From assembly GCA_001767035.1 (NCBI GenBank), contig MEKR01000057.1, positions 1 through 33,666 of the forward strand: a stretch of 33,666 nucleotides of DNA, in the 5' to 3' direction. The DNA is from Acidobacteria bacterium RIFCSPLOWO2_02_FULL_61_28 (lineage in GTDB: Bacteria > Acidobacteriota > Terriglobia > 2-12-FULL-54-10). Shown one piece after another: positions 23,854-30,409 of this stretch (positions within the stretch are counted from its first letter, which is position 1; the number at the start of each line of letters is the position of its first letter). The position numbers and the translations under genes are program-made. Under the pieces are notes generated by a model, which saw only the letters and a program-made list of their open reading frames with translations, made no database searches and was not told where the DNA came from.

Positions 23854-24114
23854 TTACTCCAGGGGTTGAATCGGTTGTAATGGCTGCTGGCGCTTGGCCA
23901 AGTCCCAGTTCTCCGCCAGCGCGGCCCGATGTTGCGAGGCCCACTCGACCACAAATCCCAGCACACGCGGCGGGAGATGCCCACGAATCAGGCCAAGCGT
24001 GTCAATAGCCACCAAGGCTTTTCGATTGCCATAGCGCACGTGGAAGTGCGGTGGTGAATGGTCGTTGTAGTTCATGGTAATCACAATCCCGAAAAAGCGG
24101 CTGATGGCTGGCAT
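23854..24114 (-). CDS. DUF4160 family protein
   Basis: The 86-residue protein reads MPAISRFFGIVITMNYNDHS, then PPHFHVRYGNRKALVAIDTL, and RGHLPPRVLGFVVEWASQHR followed by AALAENWDLAK. The N-terminal ISRFFGIVI and the histidine-rich NDHSPPHFHVRYG are diagnostic of DUF4160. It is the first gene of a compact DUF4160-DUF2442 pair. The last residues (QQPLQPIQPLE) are not conserved-looking. Function is unknown; in many genomes this pair travels as a mobile two-gene unit (recollection). It is 93 bases downstream of the adaptor gene stop on the same strand. Confidence 0.85.
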   Translation of the reverse strand: MPAISRFFGIVITMNYNDHSPPHFHVRYGNRKALVAIDTLGLIRGHLPPRVLGFVVEWASQHRAALAENWDLAKRQQPLQPIQPLE

Positions 24115-24207
24115 ATTACCTTATCTGCCCGGGTTCGATGGTTGGCCTTTTCCATGACACCGCCGCTTAGCGGCGATCCCGCTGGGCGGGAGAGAACGAC
24201 TGCCAGT
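24115..24207. other. Spacer with GC-rich hairpins after adaptor 2
   Basis: The spacer contains gccgc/gcggc around tta (about 24163-24175) and cccgct/gggcggg-type pairing just beyond. On the minus strand these follow the adaptor stop, so they could attenuate transcription between the adaptors and the islet. No T-tract is present. Confidence 0.3.
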
Positions 24208-26124
24208 TTAGGGCGTGTCCCGACTTAACTCGCTGGTCTGGCGCGGCTCGGGAGCAGGGGGACTGGCCGGGACCGTCTCAGTGACCGGCTCCTGCCGAAG
24301 CGACCCCAATAATCCAGCTCCCTTGCCAATGACGCGATCGCCTTCTTGAAGTCCGGAGACCACTTGCCACCAGCCGTCCTGCTTCACGCCGACCTCTACC
24401 GCGAGCGGCTCGAAGCGATTCTGGTCGCGGGCCACGTACACGCGCCGGGTCGTGCCGTCGTCTACCACGGCTTGTTCCGGGACGGCCACTGCTCTCTTGC
24501 GCTGCGGGAACTCGACGCGGGCAAAGGACCCCAGAGCGAGCCGCCGGTCCGGGACCGGGACCGTTACGATAACGGGGACCGTGCGGTTCGTTGGCTCCAC
24601 CGTATCTCCAATCCAGCGGACGTTCCCGGCCAAAGGCCGGCTCGAAGTCCCTTCCGGAAGCACCTGCGCTGCCTGGCCCGTTCTGAGCCTCCAAACATCG
24701 GAAAGATACACTTGCGCGCGAACCCAAACCTGACTTGTGTCCGCAAGGGTGAAGAGCTTGTGGTACTCCCCATTCGGGTTCAACTGCCCTGGGACGAAAT
24801 CCACGGAGGTGATCGTCCCGCTGATCGGGGCGAGCACGGAAGTGCGCCGCGGGTCGCGGAAGCGAATGATCCCGACGTAGCCTTCATCTTGCTTGACGAC
24901 CTGGCCGTGAGCGTCCTTGGCTTCGTCGAACAGCTCCTTGGCCCATTTCAGGTCCTGTTCAAAGGCAGGGTTGGCCGCAAAGAGCTTCTGGGCCCGCTCG
25001 TACTCGAACTGGGCGGCCTCCAGTCGTTCTGTGGCTTGCTGCAGAGCGCCCTTGATGTCTTTCTGCTTTGCTTCCATGGGGGCCCGCTCGATTGCCGAAA
25101 GCTCCAGGATGACCCGGACCATCTCTTTCCCTCGCTCGACGCGGTCACCCACGGCCAGGGGCTGTCCGGGGAATTCGATCCTCCCCCAAAGCGGGGCAAA
25201 GACCTCCGCGACGCGCGCCGGGTCGGCTTCCACCGTTCCGAAGGCCGTGATGGCCTGCTCGATCGGCATCTGCTTGGCCTCGACCAAGAGCAGCCCGAGG
25301 TCCTTTTGCACGCCCTCCGGGATCGTGTAGGAACCGTCCTCGTTCACCGTGACCGCCTCCGGGGGAGCGGCGGCCAGCTTGGGTTTGCGCATCGCCAGGA
25401 CCTGGTCGAGAACAAAAAAGTTCATCCCCAGCGTTACGACAATGAGAGCGACAATGCCGATCGAGGCCGGCCGGAGCATTTGAGGCAGGCGGCCTCCGGC
25501 TGCGCGGACCTTCCACAACTGCATCCCGGTCAGTCCCAAAATCAAGCCGCAGAGCGTCAGGTTGATCCAGACGCGGAACACGGCCGCCGTGTCCGGCTGC
25601 ACGGCGATCGGCAGATCCACCGTGAACTCGTCGCCGGTCTCGGTGTGAATCAGGAAGCGCACCCGGAACGAACCGGTTTGCGGGAAGAGCGATCGAATCA
25701 GGAACAGGCCGCCCGCAGGGAAGCGGTATTCGGCCACCCCAAAGATGCCGGCTTCCCCTTCCGCGTGCACGTGGAGCTGCGGATCGAGAACGGTATCGGA
25801 CCGTGCGGCAAGCAGCGACACCTCCGGCGGCAAGCCGACCGGAACTTCCGACCCCAGCAGAGGATCGGGCTTGGGCAGCAGCCGCACGACTTTCAGTTCG
25901 ATGTTAGCCGGTTCGCCGGCAACCGGCTGCGCCGGCGAGTGCATCAGTTCGACCCGGTACGTTCCGTTGCGGGTCTCGACCTTCTGCACCGTGGTCTGCT
26001 CGCCGCCGCCGGCAACTTCGCCGTGTGTCCATCCCAGAGTAGGGAGCAGCGTTGTAAGCAGAAGCCCCAGCCCAAAGGAGAATTCCAACCAGCGCAAGCC
26101 AGAGATGGGGAAGCGATTTCTCAT
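24208..26124 (-). CDS. RND periplasmic adaptor (CusB/CzcB-like) with extra N-terminal domain and two membrane helices
   Basis: The 638-residue protein is longer than usual CusB-type adaptors of about 400-450. After a signal or anchor helix (FSFGLGLLLTTLLPTLG) comes a beta domain at about 45-170, beginning TYRVELMHSPAQPVAGEPAN and including a histidine-bearing LHVHAEGEAGIFGV; it resembles YtkA/FixH-type periplasmic domains. Two hydrophobic helices follow (VWINLTLCGLILGLTGMQLW and IGIVALIVVTLGMNFFVLD). The adaptor proper starts near 265: YTIPEGVQKDLGLLLVEAKQ, lipoyl halves around a coiled coil (AKQKDIKGALQQATERLEAA), SVLAPISGTITSVDFVPGQL, a beta-barrel, and a membrane-proximal domain. It bridges pump and outer-membrane channel (family role). 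The start overlaps the stop of adaptor 1 as ATGA. Confidence 0.85.
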   Translation of the reverse strand: MRNRFPISGLRWLEFSFGLGLLLTTLLPTLGWTHGEVAGGGEQTTVQKVETRNGTYRVELMHSPAQPVAGEPANIELKVVRLLPKPDPLLGSEVPVGLPPEVSLLAARSDTVLDPQLHVHAEGEAGIFGVAEYRFPAGGLFLIRSLFPQTGSFRVRFLIHTETGDEFTVDLPIAVQPDTAAVFRVWINLTLCGLILGLTGMQLWKVRAAGGRLPQMLRPASIGIVALIVVTLGMNFFVLDQVLAMRKPKLAAAPPEAVTVNEDGSYTIPEGVQKDLGLLLVEAKQMPIEQAITAFGTVEADPARVAEVFAPLWGRIEFPGQPLAVGDRVERGKEMVRVILELSAIERAPMEAKQKDIKGALQQATERLEAAQFEYERAQKLFAANPAFEQDLKWAKELFDEAKDAHGQVVKQDEGYVGIIRFRDPRRTSVLAPISGTITSVDFVPGQLNPNGEYHKLFTLADTSQVWVRAQVYLSDVWRLRTGQAAQVLPEGTSSRPLAGNVRWIGDTVEPTNRTVPVIVTVPVPDRRLALGSFARVEFPQRKRAVAVPEQAVVDDGTTRRVYVARDQNRFEPLAVEVGVKQDGWWQVVSGLQEGDRVIGKGAGLLGSLRQEPVTETVPASPPAPEPRQTSELSRDTP

Positions 26125-27038
26125 GGGGATTGGGTCTCCATCCGCCCGATCATTCCATAGCGAAGCAACCGGCCGAGGTTGTTCACGCGAAAGAGCACTT
26201 CGCGGATGCGCGATTGCGGGTCCACCAGGGGCGAGACCTTTTCGAGTTTTCCGTTGTACACTTTGTCGGGCAGGCCGTCAAAGCGGATGCGGACCGTCAT
26301 TTTTCCGTCGAGAGGGCGCCGGTCCGCCTCCGGGAACCGCGCGGCAAAACCAACTTCGTTCCGGTTCACAATCCGGTAGAGCAGGACCCCTTCCGTAATG
26401 AGCTGGCCTTGGGTAAAGTTGGCGAAGCTGATCTCGCCGTCAATCGGAGAGAACAACCCCTTCCGCGTAATCTCACTTCCTTGCACCTGCCCGTCCTGGT
26501 ATTCGAGCAAGGTCCGGCGCTTTTCGTATTCCGCTTCGGCGACCATCTCGGCGGCCCGCAGAGCCTGCGCCTCCTGTTCCGAGACGCTGCCGAGCTTCAG
26601 AAGGCGCTCGGCTTTCTCGCGTTCCACACGGGCTTTCATCGCCGCGCGGCGGGCGTCGAGCGTCACCGATAGCAACTCCCAGCGCACCGTTCCCATGTGA
26701 GAAAGGTCATGCAAATTGAAGCGGTGCTCGATGATCGCCAGCGCGTCCCCTTTTTTCACGGTGTCCCCGACGGCGAAGGGCTGCTCGCGGGCCGCCATGA
26801 TCCGCCCGTCGGCCGGAGAATACACCTCCACCACGGTGTTCGGCAACGGCGCCACCTTGCCCAGTACAACCGCTTGCTGCGCCGACGCGGTGGCCGCGGC
26901 GGCCAGCACCGCCAGAGAAATCCAATACCTGCCGTGAAACGGGCGGAAAACAGAACCGCTTGCCGGTCTCGAGGTCGCCCAACGAGAGCGGCTGGATCGC
27001 GGAGAAACGAGGTTCGCCATCATCTTGCCTGATACCAT
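26121..27038 (-). CDS. Second HlyD/RND-type periplasmic adaptor
   Basis: The 305-residue exported protein has an adaptor core: VEVYSPADGRIMAAREQPFA (first lipoyl half), KKGDALAIIEHRFN, a helical hairpin with EKAERLLKLGSVSEQEAQAL, LFSPIDGEISFANFTQGQL (second lipoyl half), then a beta-barrel (MTVRIRFDGLPDKVYNGKLE, VSPLVDPQSRIREVLFRVNN). It stops after the barrel, without a membrane-proximal domain. The signal peptide is preceded by a long basic stretch if the ATG at 27038 is used; ATGs at codons 6 and 7 are also possible. It overlaps adaptor 2 by four bases and lies two bases after the FMN-binding gene, so expression is tightly linked. Two adaptors in series for one pump is uncommon. Confidence 0.82.
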   Translation of the reverse strand: MVSGKMMANLVSPRSSRSRWATSRPASGSVFRPFHGRYWISLAVLAAAATASAQQAVVLGKVAPLPNTVVEVYSPADGRIMAAREQPFAVGDTVKKGDALAIIEHRFNLHDLSHMGTVRWELLSVTLDARRAAMKARVEREKAERLLKLGSVSEQEAQALRAAEMVAEAEYEKRRTLLEYQDGQVQGSEITRKGLFSPIDGEISFANFTQGQLITEGVLLYRIVNRNEVGFAARFPEADRRPLDGKMTVRIRFDGLPDKVYNGKLEKVSPLVDPQSRIREVLFRVNNLGRLLRYGMIGRMETQSP

Positions 27039-27040
27039 GA

Positions 27041-27586
27041 TTACTTGCTTCCGGCCGCGTCGAGCAAGGCCAAGCCGCGCCGCACAGCGTTCAGAAGCGC
27101 CTGGGCCGCCTTGGCGTCGCCGGAGTATTGGATGCCCTGTCCAACGGCCAGAGGCGATTGGATGGATTTCCCCCTGATCTGGTCCAGGAACTTGTCCGCG
27201 CCCAAGCCCGGGTCGTCTTTATTCCCGACGACCACCACGCGCGATACGGATCCGTCCCGCCGGATTCCGATGGCCAGGTCAATCGCTCCTTTGGGTCCGA
27301 GCGTGTCAATCATCACCACGCTCCCGAGCGCGCCGGAACCATCGGCGCTCTTGCCCAACGCGACGTAATAGGAGAACGGGTTGTCGTTGCGCTGCACCTT
27401 GCTCCCGGAAAGCTGCTCGATCCGTTTGATTTGCTCGGCCGTCAGCGTTTTCTTCCGCGGGGTGAAGCCCGTGGCCTGCGGGAAAACTGTTTTCAGGGTC
27501 TTCTCCGGGAAACCCGTCTCATGGGCGGGCAGGGAAACAGCCAGGAGCAGTGCAACAAACGTTACAGCCCAGAGCTTGATATTCAT
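27041..27586 (-). CDS. Exported FMN-binding-domain protein
   Basis: The 181-residue protein has a signal peptide (MNIKLWAVTFVALLLAVSLP, cleavage near AHE). An FMN_bind domain, as in NqrC/RnfG, covers about 85-172: VVMIDTLGPKGAIDLAIGIR, RRDGSVSRVVVVGNKDDPGL, FLDQIRGKSIQSPLAVGQGI. In flavinylated members a threonine in SGAT just before the last helix carries covalent FMN. Here that place reads YSGDAKAAQALLNAVRR (154-170), with no threonine. Flavin may bind non-covalently or not at all. Start at 27586; an ATG four codons upstream sits almost on top of a GGAGG and is possible. It is two bases from adaptor 1, so it belongs to the efflux unit. Confidence 0.78.
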   Translation of the reverse strand: MNIKLWAVTFVALLLAVSLPAHETGFPEKTLKTVFPQATGFTPRKKTLTAEQIKRIEQLSGSKVQRNDNPFSYYVALGKSADGSGALGSVVMIDTLGPKGAIDLAIGIRRDGSVSRVVVVGNKDDPGLGADKFLDQIRGKSIQSPLAVGQGIQYSGDAKAAQALLNAVRRGLALLDAAGSK

Positions 27587-27717
27587 TGTTCTTATCATAC
27601 CTCCACTTTGCCGGAAGGGGTAGCCTCCCTGGGTTCCAGAAACGGCTTCTGTTAGCGCGCCGGAGCCTTTGTCCGGCAGCGGTCCCATCCTATCCGTACA
27701 ATTCGTGAATCAGACAG

Positions 27718-28515
27718 CTATTCGGCCGCTGCAAGTTCCCTTTCGACTTCGACCATCAACAAGCGGTACTGAAGTTCTGTCTGGTACACTTGCTCTTCCT
27801 GCCAGAGTAGCGCGCTCAGCGAGATGCCTCCAAACAGATAGTTTTGATAGACCTTCCCCAGCAGTTCCTGGGCCTGGGGCAGGAGGTCTTTTTCAAACTG
27901 CGCGAGCCGCTTGGCGGATTCAGTCGCCTTGACCGGCGGCGAATTCGCTCGGCGGGCATCCGGCTGAATCGTGCCGGCTTCGTTGGGCTTTCCTGCAAGC
28001 TCCGGCTCGGTCGGGGTGGTGAGGGCAACCAGAGGCGAATCAGGCTCCCGGCCGAGCGACTGGTTGGCCTGGCGTAGGGCGCGGCGGCGTACGGCTTCGA
28101 ATTGAGCGAGCCGGGCCTGGGCTGTGGCCTCCGAGAATCGCAGCACCTCGACATCGAGCGCCGGGGCGCTTTGTGCCGCCAACCGCGCCTGGGCTGCCTG
28201 AGTCCATCCGGCGAGCCGGTCTAAACTCTGCCGCGCAGCGGCTTCCCGGCCTTGCGTTGCCAGGAGTTGAAAAAAAATCTCATCGGCGCGCGGGCGGTTC
28301 GTCTCCGGACTCTGGCCGGCGCGTTGGGGCTGGGATCGAAGCAACGTGCGGAACTGCGAGAGCGTCATTTCCGCCCCCAGTCCCGCAGTCTGGCGCGCGG
28401 TCGCTGCGTTGGGAATCACCAGGAGCAGGAGGAAAAGCAGGGTCCTCGCTTCCCTCGACTTCGCTCGGGACAGGTCGCTCGGAATGACAAGGGAAGGGTG
28501 GTTTCTGCGCCCCAT
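27718..28515 (-). CDS. Short TolC-like coiled-coil exported protein with repeat-encoded N-terminus
   Basis: The 265-residue protein has a hydrophobic signal segment (TLLFLLLLVIPNAATA) and a long helical region rich in Ala, Gln, Glu and Leu: SLDRLAGWTQAAQARLAAQS, FSEATAQARLAQFEAVRRRA, and at the end LGKVYQNYLFGGISLSALLW, then EEQVYQTELQYRLLMVEVER. The last block closely resembles the second helical repeat of TolC-family channels (RYRxGxxSxxxLLxAQxxYxxA). Its length is about 60 percent of one TolC protomer and no beta-strand segments are evident, so a normal channel is doubtful. The residues before the hydrophobic core (SLVIPSDLSRAKSREA) come from a dispersed repeat. Start at 28515, 17 bases after the cohesin-like gene stop; an ATG at 28554 would overlap it. 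Confidence 0.6.
   Translation of the reverse strand: MGRRNHPSLVIPSDLSRAKSREARTLLFLLLLVIPNAATARQTAGLGAEMTLSQFRTLLRSQPQRAGQSPETNRPRADEIFFQLLATQGREAAARQSLDRLAGWTQAAQARLAAQSAPALDVEVLRFSEATAQARLAQFEAVRRRALRQANQSLGREPDSPLVALTTPTEPELAGKPNEAGTIQPDARRANSPPVKATESAKRLAQFEKDLLPQAQELLGKVYQNYLFGGISLSALLWQEEQVYQTELQYRLLMVEVERELAAAE
28447..28500. repeat. Dispersed 'cctcgacttcgctcggga' repeat at the 5' end of the TolC-like gene
   Basis: The plus strand reads tccctcgacttcgctcggga, then caggtcgctcggaatgacaag. A shorter relative is at about 19127-19147. On the coding strand it is translated as SLVIPSDLSRAKSREA immediately before the signal-peptide core. Confidence 0.6.
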
Positions 28516-28532
28516 ACTCTTATTGTGCGACC

Positions 28533-29150
28533 TTAGTGGGTAAAAAAGAAGCACGCGAGCAATGGCTGTGTGCCGGGGGCCAAGACGTCCACCTTGGTTT
28601 CGAAAGCCCGCAGATTCTGGACCGGCTTGTTGCCGCCGAGGTCGCTGGCCTCAGCCGTAGGCCGCAGGCCGATGCTCGCTGTCCGCGCGGTGTCGGTGAG
28701 CCTGAGGGTCATGTACGCCAATAACCCGGCGGGAATGCCCTTCTGGGGCGGGGCGGGCGAGAGGAAGGAGGCCGTGACGGTCACCGTTTGCGTCTCCACT
28801 CCTCGTTCATTTTTCCCCTCCTGCACTTCCGCGTGGACGTCCACGCCCCCCAACTCCGCGGCGATCCCCGTGTCGAGCTTCGAAAATTTCATGTTGACGC
28901 TCACGTAATGGACTTCCAGCTTGATCCGCCCCACCTGGAGATTTTCCGCCGGGGTGAAATAAATGGGTACCACCACCGAGGTTCCCGGTGTTCCCGAAGT
29001 GCCGCCCAGGGTCACGCGGGTGGTGGTCTTGGGATCAATCTGCTCCTGCGGTTCCGTTCGATTGGGTACTCCTTGCGCGCCGGCAATTTGACACTGCCAC
29101 ACGACGGCCAGCACTCCTCCGATCAAGACTCTGTTGCAGAAACCATTCAT
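28533..29150 (-). CDS. Exported cohesin-domain-like protein
   Basis: The 205-residue protein starts at the ATG at 29150 (MNGFCNRVLIGGVLAVVWQC ... AGAQ, a signal peptide). From about residue 43 it matches a cohesin-type beta-sandwich: TRVTLGGTSGTPGTSVVVPI, YFTPAENLQVGRIKLEVHYV, FSKLDTGIAAE, VTVTASFLSPAP and PAGLLAYMTLRLTD. Cohesin domains bind dockerins in cellulosomes but are also found as isolated secreted modules in many bacteria (family knowledge). No dockerin is seen in the window. The protein ends in a hydrophobic LLACFFFTH, odd for a secreted domain. The frame is open 38 codons further upstream without a ribosome site. It is first in the efflux gene series, 17 bases before the TolC-like start. 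Confidence 0.68.
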   Translation of the reverse strand: MNGFCNRVLIGGVLAVVWQCQIAGAQGVPNRTEPQEQIDPKTTTRVTLGGTSGTPGTSVVVPIYFTPAENLQVGRIKLEVHYVSVNMKFSKLDTGIAAELGGVDVHAEVQEGKNERGVETQTVTVTASFLSPAPPQKGIPAGLLAYMTLRLTDTARTASIGLRPTAEASDLGGNKPVQNLRAFETKVDVLAPGTQPLLACFFFTH

Positions 29151-29407
29151 TTCGGAACCTTCCTTCCAGAAGGAAGCAGACTTGCACACTGCGCGGAACA
29201 CGAAAGCCCGAACATCGGCGCTGCTCACCCCCAGGCTCCTTGGATCGCAATGTTTCCCCCTCATTCTACATCATTCTGCGTTGGACGGTGGGGCCGGTCT
29301 GCGGCCTCCCGGCGGAACGGGGTGGAATCCAGTTTCCAAGAGAAGGGGGGCGTTACGGGAACCGGGAAGGTTGTCTTGATTCGGAAGAGGGCGTTGCCAA
29401 CGGAGGG
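29151..29407. other. Spacer between the VWA gene and the efflux series
   Basis: No gene is supported. On the minus strand TAGAAT (29268-29263) could be a -10 box for the cohesin-like gene; no -35 element stands out. A 5-bp stem cttcc/ggaag at 29163-29176 lies just before the start codon. No terminator with a T-tract was found for the upstream Bat-type operon. Confidence 0.3.
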
Positions 29408-30400
29408 CTAGCTGAGCTCCACAAAGTGTGGAATCCCGTTCAGAAGCATTCGCAGCGCCAGGCACCCCAGGGCCAGCATCACAAAGATGAAGTAAGCCGG
29501 CTGATGGCGGATCAACTGGAGCGTAATGAACCGCCCCTTCTCCAGATGATTGATCTCTTCCATGGCCTCATCCAGGTGGCGGGGATTGGATACGTCGAAA
29601 TAACGGCCTCCCGTCGTGTGCACGGCGTCGGCAATTTGTTGGGACGCTCCCGGCTCCAGGGCGACACCGATAAAATAGATGCGTCGGCCTTCCTGGCGGC
29701 CCGTTTCCACCTCCTTGAGCGGATCGCGGCCGTAGTTGTTATCTCCATCGCTAAAGAGGATGATGACCTCTCCTTTGGCGCGGCGCCCCTGTTCTCGCGT
29801 GAACCGGAAGAAATTATTGGCCATGCCGAGACCCTCGCCAATGGCCGTAAAACCTTCGTTGACTAAGGTCTGGACGTTCACCATGCGGAGGTAATCGGTC
29901 ATGCTGTCATGGTCAAACGTTGCCGGAGTGACCAGGTAGGAATTGTTGGAGAAGACCACCAGCCCGATGGCGTCCCCGGGGCGTTTTTTGACAAATTCAG
30001 CCGCGCTGGCTTTCACCGCTTCCATCTTGCTGGCGGCCCGGACGGGAGTACCTGCCGGCGTCTGGGGCGGGCGCGGAGGCGGAGGCGTCCCCCGCCGCTG
30101 CATGCCTTCTTCCATGCTCTGCGAGAGGTCCAGAACGATCATGATTTGCAGACCGCCCCGCTCAATTCGGTTCAATACGAACGGATAGACCGGGCCGAGC
30201 AGCGCCACCAGCAAGAACCCGACGGCCAGGGCTTCCAGCAGGGTGGGCAGTCGCAGGATGGGGTTCAGCGCGCCCAAGTGTTCCCCGATTTGCTCCACCA
30301 ACGAGTGTCCCCAGTAATGCCTCCGCCAAAAGCGCAGCACCGCCATCAGGAGGAGCAGCGGCACCGCCAGGTACAACCATTGGAGATTCTGGAAGGTCAT
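29408..30400 (-). CDS. BatA/BatB-type VWA-domain membrane protein
   Basis: The 330-residue protein has two N-terminal membrane helices (LYLAVPLLLLMAVLRFW and ALAVGFLLVALLGPVYPF), a von Willebrand A domain at about 84-290, and a C-terminal helix (YFIFVMLALGCLALRMLL). The MIDAS metal site is intact: DLSQS (D91, S93, S95), the threonine in GFTAIGEGLG and the aspartate in LFSDGDNNYG. A proline-rich loop (GTPPPPRPPQTPAGTP) is inserted just after the first MIDAS strand. BatA-type proteins are thought to act with MoxR ATPases in assembling or maintaining envelope complexes (family knowledge, role imprecise). It starts nine bases after the BatD-like stop and is the last gene of the operon. Confidence 0.88.
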   Translation of the reverse strand: MTFQNLQWLYLAVPLLLLMAVLRFWRRHYWGHSLVEQIGEHLGALNPILRLPTLLEALAVGFLLVALLGPVYPFVLNRIERGGLQIMIVLDLSQSMEEGMQRRGTPPPPRPPQTPAGTPVRAASKMEAVKASAAEFVKKRPGDAIGLVVFSNNSYLVTPATFDHDSMTDYLRMVNVQTLVNEGFTAIGEGLGMANNFFRFTREQGRRAKGEVIILFSDGDNNYGRDPLKEVETGRQEGRRIYFIGVALEPGASQQIADAVHTTGGRYFDVSNPRHLDEAMEEINHLEKGRFITLQLIRHQPAYFIFVMLALGCLALRMLLNGIPHFVELS

Positions 30401-30409
30401 GGCGCGCGG

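Noticed and set aside
24346-26160. A 604-codon plus-strand frame opposite adaptor 2
   Set aside because: It is the antisense shadow of a well-supported adaptor gene and has no recognisable domain.
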